A DNA stretch of 64,000 bases, from positions 3,969,001-4,033,000 of the forward strand of contig CM056559.1 in the NCBI GenBank assembly GCA_029721515.1, written 5' to 3'. Positions 32,901 to 48,800 of the stretch are shown one piece after another; position 1 is the first letter of the stretch; every line of letters starts with the position of its first letter. Below the pieces are notes generated by a model. The model was not told the DNA's origin and ran no database searches. It saw only the letters and a program-made list of their open reading frames with translations. The DNA comes from Synanceia verrucosa. Its lineage: Eukaryota; Chordata; Actinopteri; Perciformes; Synanceiidae. Made by a program: the position numbers and the translations under genes.

Positions 32901-35900
32901 ATTATTTCATTTTTTTAACATTTTTGGCATACTATAGTATGACATTTTTTGACAATTTCCAAAATTACATAAAATTGATTTTAGACAAAATATTTCAACA
33001 TATTTCGTCCTGAGACCATTCAGCATGCTATAATACATCTTTCTGAATAATTTTTAGCACATTTTAAATTTTTTCATTTTTTTGACTTTTTTTGACATGC
33101 TATAGTATGACATTTTTGACAATTTTCAACATGCTAAAAATTGATTTTTTACCAGATATTTTAAAATATTTTGCGTAAAATAATTTTGTACAGGTCTTTC
33201 TGAATACTTTTTAGCACATTTAAATTTTTTCATTTTTTTACTTTTTTGGCATGCTATAGTATGACATTTTTGACAGTTTTCAAAATGACATAAAATTAAT
33301 TTTAGACAAAATATTTCAACATATTTTGTCGTGAGATCATTCAGCATGCTATAATATATCTTTTTGAATAATTTTTAGCACATTTTAATTTTTTTATTTT
33401 TTTCCTTTTTTGGCATGCTATAGTATGACGATTTTTGACAATTTTCAACATGCGATAAATGTTTTTTTCACCAGATATTTAAACACATTTTGCCATGAAA
33501 TCATTCAGTACTCTGTAATAAATCTTTCTGATCACTTTTTGGCACATTTTCAAATTTTTCATTTTTGAGATTTTTGACATGCTATAGTATGACGATTTTT
33601 ACAATTTCCAAAATGACATAAAATTGATTTTAGACAAAATATTTCATCATATTTCATCCTGAGATCATTCAGCATGCTATAATACATCTTTTTGAATAAT
33701 TTTTAGCACATTTTAAATTTTTGAATATTTTACTTTTTTTGGCATGCTATAGTATGACAATTTTTGACAATTTTCAACATGCGATAAAATAGTTTTTTCA
33801 CCAGATATTTCACCACATTTTGGCATGAAATCATTCAACATACTATAGCAAGTCTGTCTGAATAGTTTTTGGCATATTTTAAAATTTTTCATTTTTTACT
33901 TTTTTGGCATGCTATAGTATGATGATTTTTGACAATTTTCAACATGCGATAAAATTGGTTTTTCACCAGATATTTCACCACATTTTGGCATGAAATCATT
34001 CAACATACTATAGGAAGTCTGTCTGAATAGTTTTTAGCATATTTTAAATGTTTTCATTTTTCACATTTTTGGCATACTATAGTATGACTTTTTTTTGACA
34101 ATATCCAAAATGACATAAAATTGATTTTGGACAAAATATTTCAACATATTTCGTCCTGAGATCATTCAGCATGCTATTATACATCTTTCTGAATAATTTT
34201 TAGTACATTTTAAATTTTTTCATTTTTTTGGACTTTTTTGGCATGCTATAGTATGACATTTTTTGACGGTATTCGAAATGCTATAAAATTGATTTCACCA
34301 GATATTTAAGCACATCATTCAGTACTCTATGATAAATCTTTCTGATGACATTTTAGGACATTTTCAAATTTTTCATTTTTGAGAATTTTGACATGCTATA
34401 GTATGATGATTTTTACAATTTCCAAAATGACATAAAATTGATTTTAGACAAAATATTTCATCATATTTCGTCCTGAGATCATTCAGCATGCTATAATACA
34501 TCTTTCTGAATAATTTTTAGCACATTTTAATTTTTTTCATTTTTTGGACTTTTTTGACATGCTATAGTATGACATTTTTTGACACTTTCCAAAATGACAT
34601 AAAATTGATTTTAGACAAAATATTTCAACATATTTCGTCCTGAGACCATTCAGCATGCTATAATACATCTTTCTGAATAATTTATAGCACATTTTAAATT
34701 TTTTCATTTTTTTGACTTTTTTTGACATGCTATAGTATGACAATTTTTGACAGTTTTCAACATGCGATAAAATAGTTTTTTCACCAGATATTTCACCACA
34801 TTTTGGCATAAAATCATTCAACGTACTATAGCAAGTCTGTCTGAATAGTTTTTTGCATATTTTAGAATTTTTCATTTTTTATATTTTTGGCATGCTATAG
34901 TATGACATTTTTTGACAATTTTCAACATGCTAAAACATTGATTTTTCACCAGATATTTTAAAATATTTTGCGTAAAACAATTTTGTATAGGTCTTTCTGA
35001 ACACTTTTTAGCACATTTAATTTTTTTTCATTTTTTTACTTTTTTGACATGCTATAGTATGACATTTTTTGACAATATCTAAAATGAAATAAAATTGTTT
35101 TTAGACAAAATATTTCAAAATATTTTGTCGTGAGATCATTCAGCATGCCATAATACATCTTTTTGAATAAATTTTAGCACATTTTCATTTTTTGACTTTT
35201 TTTACTTTTTTGACATGCTATAGTGTGACATTTTTTGACAGTTTCCAAAATGACATAAAATTAATTTTAGACAAAATATTTCAACATATTTTGTCGTGAG
35301 ATCATTCAGCATGCTATAATACATCTTTTTGAATAATTTTTAGCACATTTTAATTTTTTTAATTTTTTCCTTTTTTGGCATGCTATAGTATGACGATTTT
35401 TGACAATTTTCAATATGCGATAAATGTTTTTTTCACCAGATATTTAAACACCTTTTGCCATGAAATCATTCAGTACTCTGTAATAAATCTTTCTGATCAC
35501 TTTTTAGCACATTTTCATTTTTTGACTTTTTTGACTTTTTTGACATGCTATAGTATGACATTTTTTTGACAATTTTCAACATGCTATAAAATTGATTTTT
35601 CACCAGATATTTGAAAATATTTTGTCCTGAGACCATTCAGCATGCTATAATACATCTTTCTGAATAATTTTTAGCACATTTTAAATTTTTTCATTTTTTG
35701 ACTTTTTTGGCATGCTATAGCATGACATTTTTTGATGGTATTCGAAATGCTATAAAATTGATTTCACCAAATATTTAAGCACATTTTGGCATAAAATCAT
35801 TCAGTACTCTACGATAAATCTTTCTGATGACTTTTTAGGACATTTTCAAATTTTTCATTTTGGAGATTTTTGACATGCTTTAGTATGACATTTTTTGACA

Positions 35901-36871
35901 ATATCCAAAATGACATAAAATTGATTTTTGACAAAATATTTCAACGTATTTTGTCCTGATATCATTCAGCATGCTATAATACGTCTTTTTGAATAATTTT
36001 TTAGCACATTTTAAATTTTTTAATATTTTACTTTTTTTGACATGCTATAGTATGACGATTTTTCACAATTTTCAACATGCGATAAAATAGTTTTTTCACC
36101 AGATATTTCACCACATTTTGGCATGAAATCATTCAACATACTATAGCAAGTCTGTCTGAATAGTTTTTAGCATATTTTAAATTTTTTCATTTTTCACATT
36201 TTTGGCATACTATAGTATGACTCTTTTTTGACAATATCCAAAATGACATAAAATTGATTTTAGACAAAATATTTCAACATATTTTGTTGTGAGATCATTC
36301 AGCATGCTATAATATATCTTTCTGAATAATTTTTAGCACATTTTCATTTTTTGACTTTTTTGACTTTTTTGACATGCTATAGTATGACATTTTTTGACAA
36401 TTTCCAAAATGACACAAAATTGATTTTTGACAAAATATTTCAACATATTTGCCCTGCGATCATTCAGCATGCTATAATATGTCTTTTTGAATAGTTTTTA
36501 GCACATTTTAAAAAAAATTTCATTTTTTTTACTTTTTTGGCATGCTATAGTATGACATTTTTTGACAATTTTCAACATGCTACAAAACTGTTTTTTTCCC
36601 CAGATATTTAAACACATTTTGCGTAAAATCATTCAGTACTCTATGATAAATCTTTCTGAATACTTTCAAGCACATTTTCAATTTTGTCATTTTTTGACTT
36701 TATTGGCATGCTATAGTATGACATATTTTTGACAAATTTCAACATGCTAAAAAAATGGCTGTTTCATGAAATGTTTCAAAATATTTTGCACAAAGTCATT
36801 TTTTACACTATGATAAGTCTTTCTGAATCCTTTTTTTCATATTCTCAATTTTTTCATTTTTTGACTAATAT
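30000..36871 (+). repeat. 165-bp satellite array, forward block
   Basis: Tandem AT-rich monomers; the landmark GGCATGCTATAGTATGAC recurs at about 160-170 bp steps (for example near 30642, 30808, 30975 and 31139). On this strand each unit runs: palindromic core, TTTTTTGACAATTTTCAACA, CCAGATATTT or the alternative TAGACAAAATATTTC, a TCATTCA(A/G) segment, TCTTTCTGAATA and TTTTTCATTTTTTGACTTTT. At least two monomer classes are mixed here in similar numbers. Copies are visibly diverged. No gene is present. Confidence 0.93.
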
Positions 36872-36892
36872 TGTCATACCATAGCATGACAA
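36871..36892. repeat. first orientation switch of the satellite
   Basis: Left of this point the satellite core reads GGCATGCTATAGTATGAC; right of it every copy reads GTCATACTATAGCATGYC, the reverse complement. The junction is a near-palindrome with arms TTGTCAT and ATGACAA around an altered core. Confidence 0.85.
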
Positions 36893-39800
36893 AAAAAATG
36901 AAAAAAAATGAAAATGTGCCAAAAAGTCATCAGAAAGATTGATTACAGAGTACTGAATGATTTCATGTCAAAATGTGTTTAAATATCTGGTGAAAAAACA
37001 ATTTTATCGCATGTTGAATATCATCAAAAAATGTCATACTATAGCATGCCAAAAAGTCAAAAAATGAAAAATTGAAAATGTGCCAAAATGTATTCAGAAA
37101 GACTTATCATATTGTACAAAATGATTTCACACAAAATATTTTAAAATATCTGGTGAAAAATCTATTTTATAGCGTGTTGAAAATTGTCAAAGTATGTCAT
37201 ACTATAGCATGCCAAAAATGTCAAAAAATGAAAAAATGAAAAATGTCCTAAGAAGTCATTAGAAAGATTTATCATGGAGTACTAAATGATTTTATGCCAA
37301 AATGTGTGTGAATATCTGGTGAAAAAAGAATTTATAGCATTTTGAATACTGTCAAAAATATTATACTATAGTATACCAAAAAAGTCAAAAAATGAAAAAA
37401 ATGAAAATGTGCCAAAAAGAATCCAGAAAGACTCATCATAGTGTACAAAATTATTTCATGCAAAATATTTAAAAATATATGGTGAAAATTCAATTTCATA
37501 GCATGTTGAAAATTGTCAAAAAATTGTCATACTATAGCATGCCAAAAAAAGTAAAAAAATTAAAAAATTGAAAATGTGCCAAAAAGTATTCAGAAAGACT
37601 TATCATAGTGTACAAAATGATTTATCGTAAAATATTTTAAAATATCTGGTGAAATATCAATTTTTAGCATGTTGAATATGGTCAAAAATATCATACTATA
37701 GCATGCCAAAAAGTAAAAAAGAAAATTGAAAATGTAAAAAGTTATCAGAAAGACTGAATATAGTGTGTTGAATGTTTTCATGCCAAAAAGTGTTGAAATT
37801 TTTTCTAAAATCAAGTTTATGTCATTCTGAAATTGTCTAAAATTGTCATACTATAGCATGCCATAAAAAGTAAAAAAAATTAAAAAATTGAAAATGTGCC
37901 AAAAAGTATTCAGAAAGACTTATCATAGTGTACAAAATTATGTCATGCAAAAATATTTTAAAATATATCGTGAAAAATCAATTTTATAGCATGTTGACAA
38001 TTGTCAAAAAATGTCATACTATAGCATGTCAAAAAAGTCAAAAAAAATGAAAAAATTGAAAATGTGCCAACAAGTATTCAGAAAGACTTATGATAGTGTA
38101 CAAAATGATTTATCGTAAAATATTTTTAAATATCTGGTGAAATATCAATTTTTTAGCATGTTGAAAATTGTCAAAAAATGTCATACTATAGCATGTCAAA
38201 AAAGTCAAAAAATTAAAAAATTGAAAATGTGCCAAAAAGTATTCAGAAAGACTTATCATAGTGTACAAAATGGTTTATCGTAAAATATTTTTAAATATCT
38301 GTTGAAAAATCAATGCTTTAGCATGTTGATAATTGTCAAAAATGTCATACTATAGCATGTCAAAAAGTCAAAAATGAAAAAATTGAAAATGTGCCAAAAA
38401 GTATTCAGAAAGACTTATCATAGTGTACAAAATGATTTATCATAAAAAAATTTAAATATCTGGTGAAATATCAATTTTTAGCATGTTGAAAATTGTCAAA
38501 AATGTCATACTATTGCATGTCAAAAGTCAAAAAATGAAAAAATTGAAAATGTGCCAAAAAGTATTCAAAAGACTTATCATAGTGTACAAAATGATTTATC
38601 GTAAAATATTTTAAAATATCTGGTGAAATATCAATTTTTTAGCATGTTGAATATGGTCAAAAAATATCATACTATAGCATGCCAAAAAAGTCAAAAAAAA
38701 AGAAAAAATTGAAAATGTGCTAAAAAGTTATCAGAAAGACTGAATATAGTGTGTTGAATGTTTTCATGCCAAAAAGTGTTGAAATATTTTTTCTAAAATC
38801 AAGTTTATGTCATTCTGGAAATTGTCTAAAATTGTCATACTATAACATGTCAAAAAAGTCAAAAAATGAAAAAATTGAAAATGTGCCAAAAAGTATTCAG
38901 AAAGACTTATCATAGTGTACAAAATGATTTCATGCAAAACATTTTAAAATATCTGGTGAAAAATCAATTTTATGGCATGTTGAAAATTGTCAAAAGTCGT
39001 CATACTATAGCATGCCAAAAAAGTCAAAAAATGAGAAATTTGAAAATGTGCCAAAAAGTATTCAGAAAGACTTATCATAGTGTACAAAATTATTTCATGC
39101 AAAAATATTTTAAAATATATCGTGAAAAATCAATTTTATAGCATGTTGACAATTGTCAAAAAATGTCATTCTATAGCATGTCAAAAAAGTCAAAATAATG
39201 ACAAAAATTGAAAATGTGCCAAAAAGTATGCAGAAAGACTTATCATAGTGTACAAAATGATTTAACGTAAAATATTTTTAAATATCTGGTGAAATATCAA
39301 TTTTTTAGCATGTTGAAAATTGTCAAAAAATGTCATACTATAGCATGTCAAAAAAGTCAAAAAATGAAAAAATTGAAAATGTGCCAAAAAGTATTCAGAA
39401 AGACTTATCATAGTGTACAAAATGGTTTATCGTAAAATATTTTTAAATATCTGGTGAAAAATCAATTTTTTAGCATGTTGAAAATTGTCAAAAAATGTCA
39501 TACTATAGCATGTCAAAAAGTCAAAAATTAAAAATTGAAAATGTGCCAAAAAGTATTCAGAAAGACTTATCATATTGTAAAAAATGATTTCACGCAAAAT
39601 ATTTTAAAATATCTGGTGAAAAATCAATTTTATAGCATGTTGAAAATTGTCAAAATATGTCATACTATAGCATGCCAAAAATGTCAAAAAATGAAAAAAT
39701 TAAAAATGTCCTAAAAAGTCATGAGAAACATTTATCATAGCGTACTAAATGATTTTATGCCAAAATGTGTTTGAATATCTGGTGAAAAAAGAATTTATAT

Positions 39801-42800
39801 CATTTTGAATACTGTCAAAAAATATCATACTATAGTATACCAAAAAAGTCAAAAAATGAAAAAATTGAAAATGTGCCAAAAAGTATTCAGAAAGACTTAT
39901 CATACTGTACAAAATTATTTCATGCAAAAATATTTTAAAATATATTGTGAAAAATCAATTTTATAGCATGTTGACAATTGTCAAAAAATGTCATACTATA
40001 GCATGTCAAAAAAGTCAAAAAAATGACAAAATTGAAAATGTGCCAAAAAGTATTCAGAAAGACTTATCATAGTGTACAAAATGATTTATCGTAAAATATT
40101 TTTAAATATCTGGTGAAATATCAATTTTTTAGCATGTTGAAAATTGTCAAAAAATGTCATACTATAGCATGTCAAAAAAGTCAAAAAAATGAAAAAATTG
40201 AAAATGTGCCAAAAAGTATTCAGAAAGACTTATCATAGTGTACAAAATGATTTATCGTAAAATATTTTTAAATATCTGGTGAAATATAAATTTTTTAGCA
40301 TGTTGAAAATTGTCAAAAAATGTCATACTATAGCATGTCAAAAAAGTCAAAAAATGAAAAAATTGAAAATGTGCCAAAAAGTATTCAGAAAGACTTATCA
40401 TAGTGTACAAAATGATTTATCATAAAAAAAAATTAAATATCTGGTGAAATATCAATTTTTTAGCATGTTGAAAATTGTCAAAAAATGTCATACTATTGCA
40501 TGTCAAAAAAGTCAAAAAAATGAAAAAAATTGAAAATGTGCCAAAAAGTATTCAAAAAGACTTATCATAGTGTACAAAATGATTTATCGTAAAATATTTT
40601 TAAATATCTGGTGAAATATCAATTTTTTAGCATGTTGAATATGGTCAAAAAATATCATACTATAGCATGCCAAAAAAGTCAAAAAAAAAGAAAAAATTGA
40701 AAATGTGCTAAAAAGTTATCAGAAAGACTGAATATAGTGTGTTGAATGTTTTCATGCCAAAAAGTGTTGAAATATTTTTTCTAAAATCAAGTTTATGTCA
40801 TTCTGGAAATTGTCTAAAATTGTCATACTATAACATGTCAAAAAAGTCAAAAAATGAAAAAATTGAAAATGTGCCAAAAAGTATTCAGAAAGACTTATCA
40901 TATTGTAAAAAATGATTTCACGCAAAATATTTTAAAATATCTGGTGAAAAATCAATTTTATAGCATGTTGAAAATTGTCAAAATATGTCATACTATAGCA
41001 TGCCAAAAATGTCAAAAAATTAAAAAATTAAAAATGTCCTAAAAAGTCATGAGAAACATTTATCATAGCGTACTAAATGATTTTATGCCAAAATGTGTTT
41101 GAATATCTGGTGAAAAAAGAATTTATATCATTTTGATTACTGTCAAAAAATATCATACTATAGTATACCAAAAAAGTCAAAAAATGAAAAAATTGAAAAT
41201 GTGCCAAAAAGTATTCAGAAAGACTTATCATAGTGTACAAAATGATTTCATGCAAAACATTTTAAAATATCTGGTGAAAAATCAATTTTATGGCATGTTG
41301 AAAATTGTCAAAAATCGTCATACTATAGCATGCCAAAAAAGTCAAAAAATGAGAAATTTGAAAATGTGCCAAAAAGTATTCAGAAAGACTTATCATAGTG
41401 TACAAAATTATTTCATGCAAAAATATTTTAAAATATATCGTGAAAAATCAATTTTATAGCATGTTGACAATTGTCAAAAAATGTCATTCTATAGCATGTC
41501 AAAAAAGTCAAAAAAATGAAAAAATTGAAAATGTGCCAAAAAGTATGCAGAAAGACTTATCATAGTGTACAAAATGATTTATCGTAAAATATTTTTAAAT
41601 ATCTGGTGAAATATCAATTTTTTAGCATGTTGAAAATTGTCAAAAAATGTCATACTATAGCATGTCAAAAAAGTCAAAAAAATGACAAAATTGAAAATGT
41701 GCCAAAAATATTCAGAAAGACTTATCATAGTGTACAAAATGGTTTATCGTAAAATATTTTTAAATATCTGGTGAAAAATCATTTTTTTAGCATGTTGAAA
41801 ATTGTCAAAAAATGTCATACTATAGCATGTCAAAAAAGTCAAAAAATGAAAAAATTGAAAATGTGCCAAAAAGTATTCAGAAAGACTTATCATATTGTAC
41901 AAAATTATTTCATGCAAAAATATTTTAAAATATATTGTGAAAAATCAATTTTATAGCATGTTGAAAATTGTCAAAGAATGTCATACTATAGTATGTCAAA
42001 AAAGTCAAAAAATGAAAAAATTGAAAATGTGCCAAAAAGTATTCAGAAAGACTTATCATAGTGTACAAAATGGTTTATCGTAAAATATTTTTAAATATCT
42101 GGTGAAAAATCAATTTTTTAGCATGTTGAAAATTGTCAAAAAATGTCATACTATAGCATGTCAAAAAAGTCAAAAAATTAAAAAATTGAAAATGTGCCAA
42201 AAAGTATTCAGAAAGACTTATCATATTGTAAAAAATGATTTCACGCAAAATATTTTAAAATATCTGGTGAAAAATCAATTTTTTAGCATGTTGAAAATTG
42301 TCAAAATATGTCATACTATAGCATGCCAAAAATGTCAAAAAATGAAAAAATTAAAAATGTCCTAAAAAGTCATGAGAAACATTTATCATAGCGTACTAAA
42401 TGATTTTATGCCAAAATGTGTTTGAATATCTGGTGAAAAAAGAATTTATATCATTTTGAATACTGTCAAAAAATATCATACTATAGTATACCAAAAAAGT
42501 CAAAAAATGAAAAAATTGAAAATGTGCCAAAAAGTATTCAGAAAGACTTATCATAGTGTACAAAATGATTTATCATAAAAAAATTTAAATATCTGGTGAA
42601 ATATCAATTTTTTAGCATGTTGAAAATTGTCAAAAAATGTCATACTATTGCATGTCAAAAAGTCAAAAAATGAAAAAATTGAAAATGTGCCAAAAAGTAT
42701 TCAAAAAGACTTATCATAGTGTACAAAATGATTTATCGTAAAATATTTTAAAATATCTGGTGAAATATCAATTTTTTAGCATGTTGAATATGGTCAAAAA

Positions 42801-45800
42801 ATATCATACTATAGCATGCCAAAAAAGTCAAAAAAAAAAGAAAAAATTGAAAATGTGCTAAAAAGTTATCAGAAAGACTGAATATAGTGTGTTGAATGTT
42901 TTCATGCCAAAAAGTGTTGAAATATTTTTTCTAAAATCAAGTTTATGTCATTCTGGAAATTGTCTAAAATTGTCATACTATAACATGTCAAAAAAGTCAA
43001 AAAATGAAAAAATTGAAAATGTGCCAAAAAGTATTCAGAAAGACTTATCATAGTGTACAAAATGATTTCATGCAAAACATTTTAAAATATCTGGTGAAAA
43101 ATCAATTTTATGGCATGTTGAAAATTGTCAAAAGTCGTCATACTATAGCATGCCAAAAAAGTCAAAAAAATGAAAAAATTGAAAATGTGCCAAAAAGTAT
43201 TCAGAAAGACTTATCATAGTGTACAAAATGATTTATCGTAAAATATTTTTAAATATCTGCTGAAATATCAATTTTTTAGCATGTTGAAAATTGTCAAAAA
43301 ATGTCATACTATAGCATGTCAAAAAAGTCAAAAAAATGAAAAAATTGAAAATGTGCCAAAAAGTATTCAGAAAGACTTATCATAGTGTACAAAATGATTT
43401 ATCGTAAAATATTTTTAAATATCTGCTGAAATATCAATTTTTTAGCATGTTGAAAACTGTCAAAAAATGTCATATTATAGCATGTCAAAAAAGTCAAAAA
43501 ATGAAAAAATTGAAAATGTGCCAAAAAGTATTCAGAAAGACTTATCATAGTGTACAAAATGATTTATCATAAAAAAAATTTAAATATCTGGTGAAATATC
43601 AATTTTTTAGCATGTTGAAAATTGTCAAAAAATGTCATACTATTGCATGTCAAAAAAGTCAAAAAAATGAAAAAATTGAAAATGTGCCAAAAAGTATTCA
43701 AAAAGACTTATCATAGTGTACAAAATGATTTATCGTAAAATATTTTAAAATATCTGGTGAAATATCAATTTTTTAGCATGTTGAATATGGTCAAAAAATA
43801 TCATACTATAGCATGCCAAAAAAGTCAAAAAAAAAGAAAAAATTGAAAATGTGCTAAAAAGTTATCAGAAAGACTGAATATAGTGTGTTGAATGTTTTCA
43901 TGCCAAAAAGTGTTGAAATATTTTTTCTAAAATCAAGTTTATGTCATTCTGGAAATTGTCTAAAATTGTCATACTATAACATGTCAAAAAAGTCAAAAAA
44001 TGAAAAAATTGAAAATGTGCCAAAAAGTATTCAGAAAGACTTATCATAGTGTACAAAATGATTTCATGCAAAACATTTTAAAATATCTGGTGAAAAATCA
44101 ATTTTATGGCATGTTGAAAATTGTCAAAAGTCGTCATACTATAGCATGCCAAAAAGTCAAAATGAGAAATTTGAAAATGTGCCAAAAAGTATTCAGAAAG
44201 ACTTATCATAGTGTACAAAATTATTTCATGCAAAAATATTTTAAAATATATCGTGAAAAATCAATTTTATAGCATGTTGACAATTGTCAAAAATGTCATT
44301 CTATAGCATGTAAAAAAAGTCAAAATAATGACAAAAATTGAAAATGTGCCAAAAAGTATGCAGAAAGACTTATCATAGTGTACAAAATGATTTATCGTAA
44401 AATATTTTTAAATATCTGGTGAAATATAATTTTTTTAGCATGTTGAAAATTGTCAAAAAATGTCATACTATAGCATGTCAAAAAAGTCAAAAAATGAAAA
44501 AATTGAAAATGTGCCAAAAAGTATTCAGAAAGACTTATCATAGTGTACAAAATGGTTTATCGTAAAATATTTTTAAATATCTGGTGAAAAATCAATTTTT
44601 TAGCATGTTGAAAATTGTCAAAAAATGTCATACTATAGCATGTCAAAAAAGTCAAAAAATTAAAAAATTGAAAATGTGCCAAAAAGTATTCAGAAAGACT
44701 TATCATATTGTAAAAAATGATTTCACGCAAAATATTTTAAAATATCTGGTGAAAAATCAATTTTATAGCATGTTGAAAATTGTCAAAATATGTCATACTA
44801 TAGCATGCCAAAAATGTCAAAAAATGAAAAAATTAAAAATGTCCTAAAAAGTCATGAGAAACATTTATCATAGCGTACTAAATGATTTTATGCCAAAATG
44901 TGTTTGAATATCTGGTGAAAAAAGAATTTATATCATTTTGAATACTGTCAAAAAATATCATACTATAGTATACCAAAAAAGTCAAAAAATGAAAAAATTG
45001 AAAATGTGCCAAAAAGTATTCAGAAAGACTTATCATAGTGTACAAAATGATTTATCATAAAAAAAATTTAAATATCTGGTGAAATATCAATTTTTAGCAT
45101 GTTGAAAATTGTCAAAAATGTCATACTATTGCATGTCAAAAAGTCAAAAAATGAAAAATTGAAAATGTGCCAAAAAGTATTCAAAAAGACTTATCATAGT
45201 GTACAAAATGATTTATCGTAAAATATTTTAAAATATCTGGTGAAATATCAATTTTTAGCATGTTGAATATGGTCAAAAATATCATACTATAGCATGCCAA
45301 AAAGTCAAAAAAAAGAAAAAATTGAAAATGTGCTAAAAAGTTATCAGAAAGACTGAATATAGTGTGTTGAATGTTTTCATGCCAAAAAGTGTTGAAATAT
45401 TTTTTCTAAAATCAAGTTTATGTCATTCTGGAAATTGTCTAAAATTGTCATACTATAACATGTCAAAAGTCAAAATGAAAAAATTGAAAATGTGCCAAAA
45501 AGTATTCAGAAAGACTTATCATAGTGTACAAAATGATTTCATGCAAAACATTTTAAAATATCTGGTGAAAAATCAATTTTATGGCATGTTGAAAATTGTC
45601 AAAAGTCGTCATACTATAGCATGCCAAAAAAGTCAAAAAAATGAAAAAATTGAAAATGTGCCAAAAAGTATTCAGAAAGACTTATCATAGTGTACAAAAT
45701 GATTTATAGTAAAATATTTTTAAATATCTGCTGAAATATCAATTTTTTAGCATGTTGAAAATTGTCAAAAATGTCATACTATAGCATGTCAAAAAGTCAA

Positions 45801-48800
45801 AAATGAAAAATTGAAAATGTGCCAAAAAGTATTCAGAAAGACTTATCATAGTGTACAAAATGATTTATCGTAAAATATTTTTAAATATCTGCTGAAATAT
45901 CAATTTTTTAGCATGTTGAAAACTGTCAAAAAATGTCATATTATAGCATGTCAAAAAAGTCAAAAAATGAAAAAATTGAAAATGTGCCAAAAAGTATTCA
46001 GAAAGACTTATCATAGTGTACAAAATTATTTCATGCAAAAATATTTTAAAATATATCGTGAAAAATCAATTTTATAGCATGTTGACAATTGTCAAAAAAT
46101 GTCATTCTATAGCATGTCAAAAAAGTCAAAATAATGACAAAAATTGAAAATGTGCCAAAAAGTATGCAGAAAGACTTATCATAGTGTACAAAATGATTTA
46201 ACGTAAAATATTTTTAAATATCTGGTGAAATATCAATTTTTTAGCATGTTGAATATGGTCAAAAAATATCATACTATAGCATGCCAAAAAAGTCAAAAAA
46301 AAAGAAAAAATTGAAAATGTGCTAAAAAGTTATCAGAAAGACTGAATATAGTGTGTTGAATGTTTTCATGCCAAAAAGTGTTGAAATATTTTTTCTAAAA
46401 TCAAGTTTATGTCATTCTGGAAATTGTCTAAAATTGTCATACTATAACATGTCAAAAAAGTCAAAAAATGAAAAAATTGAAAATGTGCCAAAAAGTATTC
46501 AGAAAGACTTATCATAGTGTACAAAATGATTTCATGCAAAACATTTTAAAATATCTGGTGAAAAATCAATTTTATGGCATGTTGAAAATTGTCAAAAGTC
46601 GTCATACTATAGCATGCCAAAAAAGTCAAAAAATGAGAAATTTGAAAATGTGCCAAAAAGTATTCAGAAAGACTTATCATAGTGTACAAAATTATTTCAT
46701 GCAAAAATATTTTAAAATATATCGTGAAAAATCAATTTTATAGCATGTTGACAATTGTCAAAAAATGTCATTCTATAGCATGTCAAAAAAGTCAAAATAA
46801 TGACAAAAATTGAAAATGTGCCAAAAAGTATGCAGAAAGACTTATCATAGTGTACAAAATGATTTAACGTAAAATATTTTTAAATATCTGGTGAAATATA
46901 AATTTTTTAGCATGTTGAAAATTGTCAAAAAATGTCATACTATAGCATGTCAAAAAAGTCAAAAAAATGAAAAAATTGAAAATGTGCCAAAAAGTATTCA
47001 GAAAGACTTATCATAGTGTACAAAATGGTTTATCGTAAAATATTTTTAAATATCTGGTGAAAAATCAATTTTTTAGCATGTTGAAAATTGTCAAAAAATG
47101 TCATACTATAGCATGTCAAAAAAGTCAAAAAATTAAAAAATTGAAAATGTGCCAAAAAGTATTCAGAAAGACTTATCATATTGTAAAAAATGATTTCACG
47201 CAAAATATTTTAAAATATCTGGTGAAAAATCAATTTTTTAGCATGTTGAAAATTGTCAAAATATGTCATACTATAGCATGCCAAAAATGTCAAAAAATGA
47301 AAAAATTAAAAATGTCCTAAAAAGTCATGAGAAACATTTATCATAGCGTACTAAATGATTTTATGCCAAAATGTGTTTGAATATCTGGTGAAAAAAGAAT
47401 TTATATCATTTTGAATACTGTCAAAAAATATCATACTATAGTATACCAAAAAAGTCAAAAAATGAAAAAATTGAAAATGTGCCAAAAAGTATTCAGAAAG
47501 ACTTATCATAGTGTACAAAATGATTTATCATAAAAAAATTTAAATATCTGGTGAAATATCAATTTTTTAGCATGTTGAAAATTGTCAAAAAATGTCATAC
47601 TATTGCATGTCAAAAAAGTCAAAAAAATGAAAAAATTGAAAATGTGCCAAAAAGTATTCAAAAAGACTTATCATAGTGTACAAAATGATTTATCGTAAAA
47701 TATTTTAAAATATCTGGTGAAATATCAATTTTTTAGCATGTTGAATATGGTCAAAAAATATCATACTATAGCATGCCAAAAAAGTCAAAAAAAAAAGAAA
47801 AAATTGAAAATGTGCTAAAAAGTTATCAGAAAGACTGAATATAGTGTGTTGAATGTTTTCATGCCAAAAAGTGTTGAAATATTTTTCTAAAATCAAGTTT
47901 ATGTCATTCTGGAAATTGTCTAAAATTGTCATACTATAACATGTCAAAAAGTCAAAAAATGAAAAATTGAAAATGTGCCAAAAGTATTCAGAAAGACTTA
48001 TCATAGTGTACAAAATGATTTCATGCAAAACATTTTAAAATATCTGGTGAAAAATCAATTTTATGGCATGTTGAAAATTGTCAAAAGTCGTCATACTATA
48101 GCATGCCAAAAAAGTCAAAAAAATGAAAAAATTGAAAATGTGCCAAAAAGTATTCAGAAAGACTTATCATAGTGTACAAAATGATTTATCGTAAAATATT
48201 TTTAAATATCTGCTGAAATATCAATTTTTTAGCATGTTGAAAATTGTCAAAAAATGTCATACTATAGCATGTCAAAAAAGTCAAAAAAATGAAAAAATTG
48301 AAAATGTGCCAAAAAGTATTCAGAAAGACTTATCATAGTGTACAAAATGATTTATCGTAAAATATTTTTAAATATCTGCTGAAATATCAATTTTTTAGCA
48401 TGTTGAAAACTGTCAAAAAATGTCATATTATAGCATGTCAAAAAAGTCAAAAAATGAAAAAATTGAAAATGTGCCAAAAAGTATTCAGAAAGACTTATCA
48501 TAGTGTACAAAATGATTTATCATAAAAAAATTTAAATATCTGGTGAAATATCAATTTTTAGCATGTTGAAAATTGTCAAAAATGTCATACTATTGCATGT
48601 CAAAAAGTCAAAAAAATGAAAAAATTGAAAATGTGCCAAAAAGTATTCAAAAAGACTTATCATAGTGTACAAAATGATTTATCGTAAAATATTTTAAAAT
48701 ATCTGGTGAAATATCAATTTTTAGCATGTTGAATATGGTCAAAAATATCATACTATAGCATGCCAAAAAGTCAAAAAAAAAAAATTGAAAATGTGCTAAA

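Noticed and set aside
30411..37814. Minus-strand open frames in the forward satellite block
   Set aside because: Same repeat read from the other side, because this block is inverted relative to the rest.
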